The notes below the pieces were generated by a model, which was given only the letters and a program-made list of their open reading frames with translations, was not told the origin of the DNA and ran no database searches. Shown here one piece after another: positions 51,847 through 60,302 of a stretch of 64,000 nt of DNA; positions within the stretch are counted from its first letter, which is position 1, and each line of letters begins with the position of its first letter. Source of the DNA: Gemmatimonadota bacterium (GTDB lineage: Bacteria; Gemmatimonadota; Gemmatimonadetes; Gemmatimonadales; GWC2-71-9); assembly GCA_020351775.1 (NCBI GenBank), contig CP070666.1, positions 4,208,721-4,272,720 of the forward strand. The letters are read 5' to 3'. Position numbers and translations under genes: made by a program.

Positions 51847-53481
51847 TCAAGGGACTGGTGCGCCACCTTGCCGCCCGAGAAATGCTCGCAGGTCACCCAC
51901 GTCGTAACGCCCATTCTGGTTGCCGATGGAGTCGAGATACTGCTCCTCCGCTGCGGCAAGGGGCTCGCCGGCATGATGGAGGAACCGCTCCAGCAAGCGC
52001 TCCATCGGTGTGGTCGAAACGGCCAAGTGTGCGATGTCATTGGCGAGAGAAATATCCGTGAGCCTGACGCCGGTCGTGGCACCAATGTTGTTTCTGGCAG
52101 ATGGCTGCGTGAAGTTGGTTAACACTCCGGTGGCTTGAGCACCCCAGGCGTCGCCCGGCTCGCCGCGGTTACCGCCTTCCAGGAACGTCCGTAGCAGACT
52201 GCTGTTGCCATCCGCCTCTTCGAGCCGCACCATGTGCCAGCCAGGTCCCGACTGAGCAGGCTGGTTGCCCCTGACGGTCGGGTCTACGTGGTAGATGAGT
52301 ACGCCCGACGCCGGCAAGTCGCGATCAAAGCCCTCTTGTTTGCGGTACTCTGCTAGGAGGTACTCGTTGGTGTCCGCCGGGGCGCCGTACTCGAGCGGGA
52401 TCTTCAGCACCCGCTGGCTGCCGATGACCGGCTCCAACGAGTATTCCGCCCCTACCACGTTCTCCACCACGTGGACCTCGGACAGCCAGCCGAGCCGCTC
52501 CTTCTCCCAGGCTCCTAGGTGGGTTGGTGTGGTCCAGGCCGAGCGATCCGTGGTGCCACAGCCCCAGGCGCCCGCGGCCATGAGTGACCAACAGCCCACG
52601 ACCCAAAGCCGCTGCTCCGGCAGGACTCCTCTGGTCCGGTCGTACAGATCGGGCAATCCGAGGACGTGTCCCAGCTCGTGGGCGATGGTCGTTGCTGGTT
52701 GAACGGAGGAGCCATCGCACGTGACGGCGCTTTGGATGATGTAGTCGTTGACTCTGATCGGATCCCCGTCGGGACGCAGGTCGTCGGTGCGATACGCAGA
52801 GTCTGCCCAGCCGGCTACCACCCATCTGTGGGGCCAGATCCCCGGGCCGCCGCAGGATGCTGCTACCTCGAGGAACTCGAAGGCCACTGCATCCACGTAA
52901 CCGTCGTCGTCACCGCTGTTGGGAATCCCGTCCGGTCCGTCGTTGTCGAACCGACCGAAGTCAGTCATGGGGTCGGCCTGCTCCAGCGCTTCGAGGAGGT
53001 ACGAGCCAGTGCCAGCTTCGCTCCCGAGTCCAAACGACGTTCCGACTGCGCTATCCAGGGTGATTGCAGTACTGACCCAGGGCAGCGTTACCCCCCTTAT
53101 ACCGAAACGCCCTCCAGATACCTCGCCATAATATTCGCTTACAGTCCCGTTGGCTGACGGGCCGTCAAACAGGGCTCGCTGGATCTCCGGTGCCGAGACG
53201 TGCGGTTCTGGTGAATCCGCGAAGAGTGCCGGTATCACCACGAGGGGCAGCGTATCGGAGACTGACTGTCTGGCTTGCACTGCCCGTGCAACTCGTGCGA
53301 TCCAGCCGTGGCGCAGTTGAAAGGCATCCGGCTGCTGGCGTATTCGATCGAAATAGGCCTGCGGTGGTCGCCGACCTGAGATTCGAGCAGCGACTTCGAT
53401 GTCTTGGGCCGTCGCCAAGCCCGAAGCAGCGACGAGCGTCGCGAGAACCACTGCGACTGGCACGACAACTTGCCGGTTCAT
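51847..53481 (-). CDS. M6-family (immune inhibitor A-like) secreted metalloprotease with a dockerin-like tail
   Basis: The 544-aa product has a signal peptide (about residues 1-26, ending LATAQ), the metzincin-type zinc site HELGHVLGLPD (His268, Glu269, His272, Asp278) and the M6 surroundings IWPHRW and CWSLMAAGAWG. EF-hand-like DNDGPDGIPNSGDDDG is a likely calcium site. The last 25 residues (YLDSIGNQNGRYDVGDLRAFL) resemble half of a dockerin repeat. It should digest extracellular proteins, fitting the amino-acid uptake and fermentation genes. Its ATG overlaps the stop of the lipoprotein gene (ATGA), so both are coupled. Confidence 0.9.
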   Translation of the reverse strand: MNRQVVVPVAVVLATLVAASGLATAQDIEVAARISGRRPPQAYFDRIRQQPDAFQLRHGWIARVARAVQARQSVSDTLPLVVIPALFADSPEPHVSAPEIQRALFDGPSANGTVSEYYGEVSGGRFGIRGVTLPWVSTAITLDSAVGTSFGLGSEAGTGSYLLEALEQADPMTDFGRFDNDGPDGIPNSGDDDGYVDAVAFEFLEVAASCGGPGIWPHRWVVAGWADSAYRTDDLRPDGDPIRVNDYIIQSAVTCDGSSVQPATTIAHELGHVLGLPDLYDRTRGVLPEQRLWVVGCWSLMAAGAWGCGTTDRSAWTTPTHLGAWEKERLGWLSEVHVVENVVGAEYSLEPVIGSQRVLKIPLEYGAPADTNEYLLAEYRKQEGFDRDLPASGVLIYHVDPTVRGNQPAQSGPGWHMVRLEEADGNSSLLRTFLEGGNRGEPGDAWGAQATGVLTNFTQPSARNNIGATTGVRLTDISLANDIAHLAVSTTPMERLLERFLHHAGEPLAAAEEQYLDSIGNQNGRYDVGDLRAFLGRQGGAPVP

Positions 53482-53897
53482 CGCTGTGTCCTCGAACCAA
53501 CCATGGCATCGAGCGGCTGGATAGCGAACCAGTAGCCTGCGTTGGACCTCAATCGATTATCGCCGCCCGCCACTTCCATCAACCGCGCGTCGGGTGGAAT
53601 GCTGCGGTCATCCACGTCGACTAGGAACTCGATAACACCTGGCTCGTTCGGGAGCACAACGATGCGAACAGTATTGCCGCTGCGCGAGGAGAACAATTCG
53701 CCGTCGATCGCTGTGACCGCGTTGATGCCGGGGCCGGTGAGTTCGACAAACGCCGCCGCGTCATCCCGGCCGAACAATGTGCGGAGCGCTACCTTGAGTT
53801 GCCCCGGCCCCGTCGGTCCAGCAGGGTCGCTGCCGCAGGCACTGAATCCGAGCAGCGTCCAGACGACTAACCCTACCCGTGCACGGGTTGTGTTCAT
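53478..53897 (-). CDS. Small lipoprotein coupled to the M6 protease
   Basis: From ATG 53897 (MNTTRARV) the 139-aa product has a lipoprotein signal with GFSACGSDPAGPTGPG; the cysteine is followed by a Gly/Pro-rich spacer. The rest is probably a single beta-sandwich (VALRTLFGRDDAAAFVELTGPG, GVIEFLVDVDD). I know no named family. It could chaperone or anchor the protease whose gene overlaps its stop codon by four bases. An alternative ATG lies two codons upstream (53903). Confidence 0.7.
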   Translation of the reverse strand: MNTTRARVGLVVWTLLGFSACGSDPAGPTGPGQLKVALRTLFGRDDAAAFVELTGPGINAVTAIDGELFSSRSGNTVRIVVLPNEPGVIEFLVDVDDRSIPPDARLMEVAGGDNRLRSNAGYWFAIQPLDAMVGSRTQR

Positions 53898-54267
53898 GTG
53901 CATCGGCCTTTTCGATCTCGTTCCACCATGGAAGGTAATGGGATGGAGAAGAGGTCAACGAATTGCTACCCTGGGCGATAGGTAGACGTTCCGACGCCAT
54001 TGTCCGGTGTGATTCGGTTGGACGTAGTCGTTCTCCGCCTCGTCTCTTGCTCACAGTGCTCGTTTGGCACTACCGTACTAACGGGAGGTGGCAGCGCGCT
54101 TGAGCACAGCGGCCGTCGTAAGAGCAGGTGACAAGGCCGGCAGACGCTCGGTCAGCATCACTGCTGTTTTTTGCCCGGCCATGGATGACGGCGGAGGTAC
54201 TTGGCGCTGCGGGCCACCCCGATGGCCGCTGACCGACAGAGCCACCAGAACCGAGAAAGGTACGTCA
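53898..54267. other. Divergent intergenic region
   Basis: 370 bases without a supported gene between the lipoprotein gene (minus) and a small plus-strand gene. TTTGGCAC at 54063-54070 resembles a -24 element, but no GC follows at the right distance, so I do not call a sigma-54 promoter. A CTGTTTTTTG tract lies near 54163. Confidence 0.35.
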
Positions 54268-54573
54268 ATGAGACGAGTGCACATCATCCCGGAGGAGGAG
54301 TTCAGGTTATACAGCGCTTTGGTGCGGAAGGAGGCTGATCTCAAGCAGAGGGGACTCGGGACCTGGCGCCGCAGCGGGAAGAAGGTGCGGGATCGTGCCA
54401 GGTGGACTCATTCGCGTTACCCGGGCTGGATCAAGATAGCGCGAGGCATGGGTGAGGTCGTGCAGATCGAAGTCCACTCTGAGGTCGAGTGGCAGTTGCT
54501 CGATTCCATACTCGGTTTTCTCGACCGCCACTTTGCGGACGAGATCAGGTCGGTTCACATCTTCTATCACTGA
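54268..54573 (+). CDS. Small basic protein of unknown function
   Basis: ATG 54268 follows GAGAAAGG and gives a 101-aa product beginning MRRVHIIPEEEFRLYS. The frame is open upstream to 54088, but that part is unlike protein in composition. The product is compact and charged, with a basic middle (GTWRRSGKKVRDRARWTHS) and an ending rich in aromatic residues and acids (FLDRHFADEIRSVHIFYH). It has no signal, membrane segment or cysteine cluster. I recognise no family. Flanking genes are divergent on the left and convergent on the right. Confidence 0.55.
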   Translation: MRRVHIIPEEEFRLYSALVRKEADLKQRGLGTWRRSGKKVRDRARWTHSRYPGWIKIARGMGEVVQIEVHSEVEWQLLDSILGFLDRHFADEIRSVHIFYH

Positions 54574-54682
54574 CTGAGTGGGCGGCGCCGAGTTGGAGGC
54601 GGGTAGCCTCGGGCGCCGACTAGATTGAGGATCCGCTGGGCAGCAATGTTGTCTGGCGGTAGCCTCTTTTCCAGTACAACGT

Positions 54683-55663
54683 CTACTCGAACATCCTGTC
54701 TAGTTTGCGTATCTCGGCTTCGGCTCCGAGTCGGCTGAACAGTGCGCGTGCTGCTTGTGCTGTCTCTCTGGCGTCGTGCATACGCCCTGACTGCCTGAGA
54801 AGATGAGCCAAATCACGAGTAGCATCTGCTGCCAGCAACGGTCGGTCGAGACTGTTGGCGCGCTGGACTACATCGCGTAGCATGCGTTCCGCCTCTTCGG
54901 TGTCTCCCAAGGCCACCAGTGTATTTGCCAGAACGCGCAAGTCCTGTGCTTCCTCTACATCGTTTCCCAACTCCCGATGTGTTTCCAGGGCGCGCTGTAG
55001 CTCGTGCTGTGCCAATACCGGCTCGCCTGACAGGAGCCGGATCTCGGCACGTCCCGCCAAGACCTGCGCGAGTAGTGTGGGGTCCCCAGCACGCTCCGCC
55101 TCTTGCACCGCGCGATCGGCCTCATCCAGCGCTCGTTGCAGTTCACCCTGGTCACGGTAGGTGATTGCCAGGTTTGGTCGCGTTTCCGCGATACCGCGCC
55201 GCAGGCCAGCCTGTTGGAAGGCTGCAATGGCCATCGTATAAGAGCCGATTGCCCTGGCGTATTGACCGCGCAGATTGTTGACGATGCCCAGGTTGTTGGA
55301 ACAGCGACCGACGGTGGCGTGGTCGCCCTGGTGCTTGGCAGCAGCCAGGGCTTGCGTGAAGTACTCGGCCGCCTCGTCTATATGGCCAGTTACCAGTGCA
55401 ATGGCGCCGCGTGCGTTCAGCGACCGTGCCTCGATCGACCGATCTCCCCGATCGCGCGACCGGCTCAGGGCGAGCTCGACCCACCGTCTGCCTTCTCCGT
55501 GCCTTCCCAGCCGCGCCTGTGCGGTGCCGAATAGTAACGCGAGTGTTGGAGATTCCCTGAGTTCCTCAGCGGATCGGCCGCCCAGGTACTCCACCACCGC
55601 GGCATGCTGGCCAGTTGCGGCGAGCCTGCGGACCTTGTTTAGGTATTCGAGCGACTTAAGCAT
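54683..55663 (-). CDS. Tetratricopeptide (TPR) repeat protein
   Basis: The 326-aa protein consists mostly of TPR helix pairs of about 34-40 residues, with typical W/L-G-Y/A-P positions: ALLFGTAQARLGRHGEGRRW, NNLGIVNNLRGQYARAIGSY, PNLAITYRDQGELQRALDE, RVLANTLVALGDTEEAERM. No signal peptide or enzymatic domain is seen, so it is likely a cytosolic protein-binding scaffold. It begins eight bases after the lipoprotein gene stop and is downstream of the second sigma-54 activator, forming a probable three-gene transcript. Confidence 0.87.
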   Translation of the reverse strand: MLKSLEYLNKVRRLAATGQHAAVVEYLGGRSAEELRESPTLALLFGTAQARLGRHGEGRRWVELALSRSRDRGDRSIEARSLNARGAIALVTGHIDEAAEYFTQALAAAKHQGDHATVGRCSNNLGIVNNLRGQYARAIGSYTMAIAAFQQAGLRRGIAETRPNLAITYRDQGELQRALDEADRAVQEAERAGDPTLLAQVLAGRAEIRLLSGEPVLAQHELQRALETHRELGNDVEEAQDLRVLANTLVALGDTEEAERMLRDVVQRANSLDRPLLAADATRDLAHLLRQSGRMHDARETAQAARALFSRLGAEAEIRKLDRMFE

Positions 55664-55671
55664 GGCTCAGC

Positions 55672-56382
55672 CTATTTGTCCCAAGAGACTACGTAGCCGG
55701 AGAAATGATACAAATGGGTCTTGAACCACTCACGGCCGGAGTCATGTGAAGACACGATGGGGTACCACAGCGTGCCCGCATCCTGCTGGTACCAGAGTCC
55801 CAGCCGATCGTGCTGCACGTCGCCGTCGTCTGCGTCGACATTGCCATCACCATCCAAGTCGCCGCCAGCGACTTCGTACCACAGCTGCAGCTGGGCTGGT
55901 GCAGCCTGGTTGAACACCAACCCGGCCGGCAGGAACTTGACCAACAGTTGATCCGGATCGATCGTGACGGTGATCTCTACCGAATCGCCTTGTGAGAAGA
56001 GAGTCCCGTCAGGTCGACCGTAGAGGCCGTTGGCGGGCACCGTGAACGAAAGGAACGAACCGCTTTCCTGATCGTTGTTCACGTAGTCGACGCCGACTGT
56101 GACCTCACGCCCGCGGACGGCCCAGAAGCTCAGCTCATAGGTCTCGAGTTGTGGGTCACCGCTGGCTGAAAGCGCCATCACGTGGAACAGCGGTTCGTTG
56201 CCCCGAGTGATCATGCGGGCGTCGTACCGGATCGGCTGCAACGCTGCCGCTGTGACGCCAGGGCCCGAGATCGAACCCAGGGCGTCTCGCTCGGCGAGCT
56301 GGTGCGGCGGACCAGTGCTGTCGCCACAAGAAGCGAGCGCGAGCACCAGCCCAACTGGGAGTATGTGGACTAGGCGAGACAC
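55672..56382 (-). CDS. Lipoprotein of unknown function with a calcium-loop motif
   Basis: GTG 56382 is preceded by GAGGAGG at five bases and begins a lipoprotein signal ending LASC (Cys19). Earlier in-frame codons overlap the activator gene and are excluded, giving 236 aa. The mature part is beta-rich and includes the aspartate-rich loop GDLDGDGNVDADDGD, a dockerin/EF-hand-type calcium site. Near the C-terminus ETHLYHFSGYV-like residues (KTHLYHFSGYVVSWDK) resemble the end of domains found in ZU5-like secreted proteins. It lies between a sigma-54 activator and a TPR protein and is likely regulated with them. Confidence 0.75.
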   Translation of the reverse strand: MSRLVHILPVGLVLALASCGDSTGPPHQLAERDALGSISGPGVTAAALQPIRYDARMITRGNEPLFHVMALSASGDPQLETYELSFWAVRGREVTVGVDYVNNDQESGSFLSFTVPANGLYGRPDGTLFSQGDSVEITVTIDPDQLLVKFLPAGLVFNQAAPAQLQLWYEVAGGDLDGDGNVDADDGDVQHDRLGLWYQQDAGTLWYPIVSSHDSGREWFKTHLYHFSGYVVSWDK

Positions 56383-56404
56383 GAGTTCCTCCTCTTTGAG
56401 TACT

Positions 56405-57745
56405 TCACGCAGGTACTCCTTCATCTTCCAGCAAACGTCGTAAACGCCGTCGGGATATCCCAAGGCGGCGGGCGGCCTCGGAGCGATTCTCGTTGCACAA
56501 ACCGAGTGTTGCTCGGGCAGCCGCAGTTGTGATTTCATCCAGTTGGGCCGGGAAGGGTATCGGGCCAGATCCCGGAGATTTCAGATCGGCTTGCGGTAGC
56601 AGCTCCTTGGCATCCAACTCGCCCACGTGCGACAGCAGGAGCGCCCGTTCCACGGCATTCTTGAGCTCGCGCACGTTGCCAGGCCAGTGGTACGCCAGCA
56701 GAGCACGTCTAACCTCGGGCCTGACGTGCGGTGCCGGAAGACCGTGCTGCGTTGCGAGCCGCTGTAGTATTGATTCGGCGATCAAGACTACGTCGTCGCC
56801 GCGCTCTCGTAGCGGGGGCAACGACAGCGTTATGACGCCCAAGCGGAAGTAGAGATCCTGTCTGAAAGATCCGTCCTTGAGTGCTTGTCGTAGATCTTCG
56901 TTTGTGGCTGCGATTATTCTGACATCGACGACGCGTGCCTTGGTGCCGCCGACGCGGCGCACCTTCTTGTCCTGCAGCACACGAAGCAGCTTGGCTTGTA
57001 GTGCGGGGGGGAGCGTTCCGATCTCATCGAGGAACAGTGTGCCGCCCTCCGCCACCTCGAATAGGCCTGGTTTCGATGTGTGCGCGTCGGTGAAGGCGCC
57101 ACGTTCGTGTCCGAAGAGCTCAGACTCGATGAGATTGTCGGGTAGCGCCGAGCAGTTGACTGCAACGAACGGCGAGCCACGTCGGTCACTGCCGTTGTGG
57201 ATCGCCGCAGCCAGCAGCTCCTTGCCCGTTCCGGTCTCGCCGGTTATGAGGATTGTGGTTTCCGAGTGGGCGAGAACCCGCGCCGCGCGCGACAGGACTT
57301 CCTTGAGCTCTGGGCTCTCACCGACGATCTCCGCAAAGACACTCGCAGTGGCTTGGTCGCTCGCCGCCGCGGCCCGTCTCAGGGCCTCAGACCGGCGCTC
57401 CACGGCGGCTGCCAGAGCATTGGTGCTCAGCTCGAGATCCTCGGGCCAAACGAAGTAGTCCGAGGCTCCCCGGGTCACGACCTGTGTTGCGGTTCGGCGC
57501 CCTGCATCTGCCCCGACCACGAACAGAGGAACACCCACCGGCCAGTCGTGACCTTCGAGCCACTCCAGTGCCTCACGTTCGGCTCCGCCGGCGGAGAGCA
57601 CGAGCGCCGCCGTGCCAGGCGATGTTGCCCCGACCTCGGCGGTCTCACGATGGGCCAGGCTGGCGCCCAAATCGTCGGCTAGTGCGCCCCAAACGTCACT
57701 GAAGGAATCCGAGAGTCTCATTACCACTATCTCTGGTCTATCCAC
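56405..57745 (-). CDS. Sigma-54 activator with a degenerate receiver-like N-terminus
   Basis: The 446-aa protein (GTG start, GGAGG upstream) has a receiver-like N-terminal domain (about 1-115) in which the phospho-acceptor position, after the third strand AALVLS, is Ser/Ala rather than Asp; phosphorylation at the usual site is therefore unlikely. The AAA+ part is intact: Walker A GETGTGKE, GAFTDA loop, Walker B GGTLFLDEIGTL, arginine finger region RLGVITLSLPPLRERGDD. The C-terminal HTH is Fis-like (RSEAARRLGISRRRLRRLL). It should activate sigma-54 promoters constitutively or through another signal. It is divergent from the hybrid histidine kinase; phased repeats lie between them. Confidence 0.9.
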   Translation of the reverse strand: MDRPEIVVMRLSDSFSDVWGALADDLGASLAHRETAEVGATSPGTAALVLSAGGAEREALEWLEGHDWPVGVPLFVVGADAGRRTATQVVTRGASDYFVWPEDLELSTNALAAAVERRSEALRRAAAASDQATASVFAEIVGESPELKEVLSRAARVLAHSETTILITGETGTGKELLAAAIHNGSDRRGSPFVAVNCSALPDNLIESELFGHERGAFTDAHTSKPGLFEVAEGGTLFLDEIGTLPPALQAKLLRVLQDKKVRRVGGTKARVVDVRIIAATNEDLRQALKDGSFRQDLYFRLGVITLSLPPLRERGDDVVLIAESILQRLATQHGLPAPHVRPEVRRALLAYHWPGNVRELKNAVERALLLSHVGELDAKELLPQADLKSPGSGPIPFPAQLDEITTAAARATLGLCNENRSEAARRLGISRRRLRRLLEDEGVPA

Positions 57746-57843
57746 GGTGCCTCCAGCGCATCAACTGTTCCCACCCATCCCAAATCCGTAACCTCAAGTC
57801 GGCCAAGTACTTGGAACTCACAGCCGCAACCCTTGACTGGGTC

Positions 57844-57998
57844 AATTCGTACCAGTGTAGGCCAAATCGTACCGGAGATGGCTCTATTGAACCAGGTGAT
57901 GAGCGCAGCGCCGCGCTCGTCGCGGCGATTCTCGTATGCAGCCGCACTTGGCCTCATTGATCGGGTCAGTTTGAACCAGGCCGCACGTTTTGTACCAG
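57844..57998. repeat. Five phased TTNG(A/T)ACC(A/G)G repeats between activator and kinase genes
   Basis: Twelve-base units start at 57844, 57864 and 57884 (exactly 20-base steps) and at 57968 and 57987 (19-base step); the core is TNGWACCRG, for example TTCGTACCAG, ATCGTACCGG, TTGAACCAG and TTGTACCAG. Two-helical-turn phasing is what a cooperatively binding enhancer protein would use. They are 90-245 bases upstream of the predicted sigma-54 start for the kinase. Confidence 0.55.
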
Positions 57999-58062
57999 TG
58001 TCGCTGTTGGAGGTGTGCGAGTTAAGTGATTTAACTGCAGATGCTTATATGCTCTGATACAA

Positions 58063-58080
58063 ATGGTCCCACAATTGCGT
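58063..58080 (+). promoter_or_regulatory. Putative sigma-54 promoter of the hybrid kinase
   Basis: AATGGTCCCACAATTGCGTTT has GG (58065-58066) and GC (58077-58078) ten bases apart, with TTGC exact and the -24 element TGGTCC weaker. An inverted repeat TGATACAAA (58056-58064) / TTTGTATCA (58123-58131) brackets the site. Predicted start near 58090. Confidence 0.45.
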
Positions 58081-58157
58081 TTGGCGGTGGTGGGAAATGT
58101 GTGGCGTGTGTGCCACTACCTCTTTGTATCACGCAGCAGGGGAGCCGGAGCTAGGTG

Positions 58158-59921
58158 ATGACTCACACCGTGTCAAGGACGTCCGTGATGAAAACCGGCA
58201 GACAGCGGGCTAGTCGAGTGGCAGCCGGATATCGGGTCTCCAGGTGTTTCGATGCTGAGGAGAATTACAGATCCCTCACAGAGGGTGCGTTGTACGGCAT
58301 CTATCGGTCTACCGTGGACGGGCGGTTTCTCACCGTCAATCCCGCTATGGTGGAAATGCTTGGCTTCGGTTCCTCCACTGAGCTGTTGGCTGTGGATATG
58401 GCGCGAGACGTCTACGCCAATCCCAGCGAACGGGTCAAGCTCGTCGAGAAGTATCGCGACCGGCAGAAGATCGAGGGCGTCGAAGTTGAATGGCGGCGCA
58501 AGGATGGGTCGCACTTGACGGTGCGGCTGAGCGGCCGCCCCGTCCGGAATGCCTGCGGCGAGGTCGAGTGTTTCGAGATGATTGCGGAGGACGTAACGGA
58601 GCGGCGGGCGCTTGAAGCGCAACTGCGCCAATCTCAGAAGATGGAAGCGGTCGGCCAGCTGACCGGCGGAATCGCTCACGACTTCAACAACATTCTCACG
58701 GTCATTCTGGCAAACGCCGACCTGCTCGAGGCCGACCTGCCGACGGAACGCGCGGACCTGAAGGCAGTGCTGCAGGAGACCCGGACGGCGGCCCAGCGCG
58801 GTTCCGATCTGGTCAAGAAGCTGTTGGGGTTCAGCAGACGCGGCAAGCTGGAAATGCGACCGACCGACCTCGCTCAGCTGGTGGCGAATCTGTCAGGCGT
58901 ACTACGCAGAGTACTACCGGAGAATGTGGAAGTAGAGATGATATCTGATCCGCCACTCGATCCGGCGATGGCCGATCCTGGTGCGATCGAGCAGATCCTG
59001 CTCAACCTCGCCACAAACGCGCGTGATGCGATGCCGGGCGGTGGGCGACTGACGATCGAAGTCAGGTCGGATTGGCTGGACGAAGGGTATCATGCAACCC
59101 ATCCGTGGGTCGAGCCTGGACGATACGTATCGATCTCCGTCACGGACACCGGGGTTGGGATGGATCCGCAAACCAAAGAGCGAGTGTTCGAACCGTTCTT
59201 CACTACCAAACCCGAAGGTCGCGGTACGGGACTGGGACTGGCGATGATTTACGGGACGGTCAAGCAGCATAAAGGCCACATCCACCTTTACTCCGAGGTT
59301 GGCAAAGGCACGACGGTCAAGATCTACGTGCCGGTCGCAAGCAGCGCACCACCTGCGACACCGCCGACCAGTACGAGCGAAGCCCCAGTGCGTGGCTCGG
59401 AGACCATCCTCATTGTAGAGGACGATCTCTCGATCCGCCGGGCAACGCGTCGAGCACTGGAGAGTCACGGATACACCGTTCTATCAGCTGCGGATGGAGA
59501 GGAAGCCCTCGACCAAGTTCGTCAGCGCGGCCCCTCAGCGATCGACCTCATCATAACGGATCTCGTCATGCCCAAGTTGGGTGGCCGTCAGCTATACGAA
59601 GCCTTGCTCGCAGCCGGCATCAGGACGAGCGTGGTGTTTGCGAGCGGATACTCCAGGCGTGACATCCAGGAGTGCGCAGCCATCGAAGGGGATGTACCCT
59701 TTCTCCATAAGCCCTGGACCCTGTCGGAACTCCTTTCCCGTGTTCGGGAGGCAATCCGGTCAAACGAGAAGCAACAGAGGCCAAAGAGCCGGATGCGTGA
59801 ACTGAAGCCGGGACACCGTGCGAGAACCCGCAGTCGCTCCGTTCCGCCAGTGACGGCAAGCGCCTGGCTGAATCACGCCACGGGTCCGGTGGGTTCATCT
59901 TCGGGTGACTCAACTAGTTGA
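58158..59921 (+). CDS. Hybrid histidine kinase (PAS-HisKA-HATPase-REC)
   Basis: From ATG 58158 (GTG 58155 also possible) the product is 587 aa, without transmembrane segments. It contains a PAS domain (about 33-150, NYRSLTEGALYGIYRST), HisKA with the autophosphorylated His174 in GGIAHDFNNIL, an HATPase (NLATNARDAMPGGG, DTGVGMDPQTKERVFEPFFTT, GTGLGLAMIYG) and a C-terminal receiver (about 420-540, acceptor Asp in LIITDLVMP). It is a cytosolic sensor whose phosphate must leave its receiver through an HPt; the separate HPt gene at 51.5 kb is the nearest candidate. It is divergent from the second sigma-54 activator. A basic 45-residue tail follows the receiver. Confidence 0.93.
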   Translation: MTHTVSRTSVMKTGRQRASRVAAGYRVSRCFDAEENYRSLTEGALYGIYRSTVDGRFLTVNPAMVEMLGFGSSTELLAVDMARDVYANPSERVKLVEKYRDRQKIEGVEVEWRRKDGSHLTVRLSGRPVRNACGEVECFEMIAEDVTERRALEAQLRQSQKMEAVGQLTGGIAHDFNNILTVILANADLLEADLPTERADLKAVLQETRTAAQRGSDLVKKLLGFSRRGKLEMRPTDLAQLVANLSGVLRRVLPENVEVEMISDPPLDPAMADPGAIEQILLNLATNARDAMPGGGRLTIEVRSDWLDEGYHATHPWVEPGRYVSISVTDTGVGMDPQTKERVFEPFFTTKPEGRGTGLGLAMIYGTVKQHKGHIHLYSEVGKGTTVKIYVPVASSAPPATPPTSTSEAPVRGSETILIVEDDLSIRRATRRALESHGYTVLSAADGEEALDQVRQRGPSAIDLIITDLVMPKLGGRQLYEALLAAGIRTSVVFASGYSRRDIQECAAIEGDVPFLHKPWTLSELLSRVREAIRSNEKQQRPKSRMRELKPGHRARTRSRSVPPVTASAWLNHATGPVGSSSGDSTS

Positions 59922-60302
59922 TTCCTCGAAACTTGGCGAGTTCTTCACGAATGATTCACCGAGGCTTCATAAAGCGCCGGGTAGTCTTCACGTGCACTTC
60001 CGGCCGAGGAAGGTGGCTCTGAGGGCGACTCTGAGAGTCATGGTCCGTAGCGCCCTCGGCTATCGGAGTGCACATATGACCGGAGGGTTGGTTAGTCTCC
60101 AGGCTGGCCCTCCAACGGTCGGAGCCCCCGGAGGGGGCTGGGCGTCCGGCTTCCGTGGTCCCAGGCCGGGCGCCTCCTTCCTTATGACAGGCGCTTCTTC
60201 TTCACTGCGGGCGCCTTCTTCCCGCTCTGAGAGATCTAGGCTGACCGGCGGGAGTACAGGCAGCTGCAGGTAGGGCACCGGTGATGAACGGCGCTCTGCG
60301 GG
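59922..60302. other. Intergenic region between kinase and speE
   Basis: 381 bases, convergent neighbours. AGCCCCC-GGA-GGGGGCT (60123-60139) is a perfect 7-bp hairpin without a T run. A minus-strand frame ends in GKKAPAVKKKRLS (about 60186-60225), like the basic tail of a DNA-binding protein, but a stop lies just upstream, so I see only a possible relic. Confidence 0.4.

Noticed and set aside
54063..54083. TTTGGCAC as a -24 element upstream of the small gene at 54268
   Set aside because: No GC at the required distance.
57746..57765. GG-N10-GC on the minus strand just before the 56.4-kb activator
   Set aside because: Weak flanks, and the predicted transcription start would fall on the start codon despite a clear GGAGG site.
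60060..60278. 72-codon minus-strand frame and a Lys-rich relic (GKKAPAVKKKRLS) in another frame
   Set aside because: No start context and no continuous homology; the Lys-rich tail is preceded by a stop codon.
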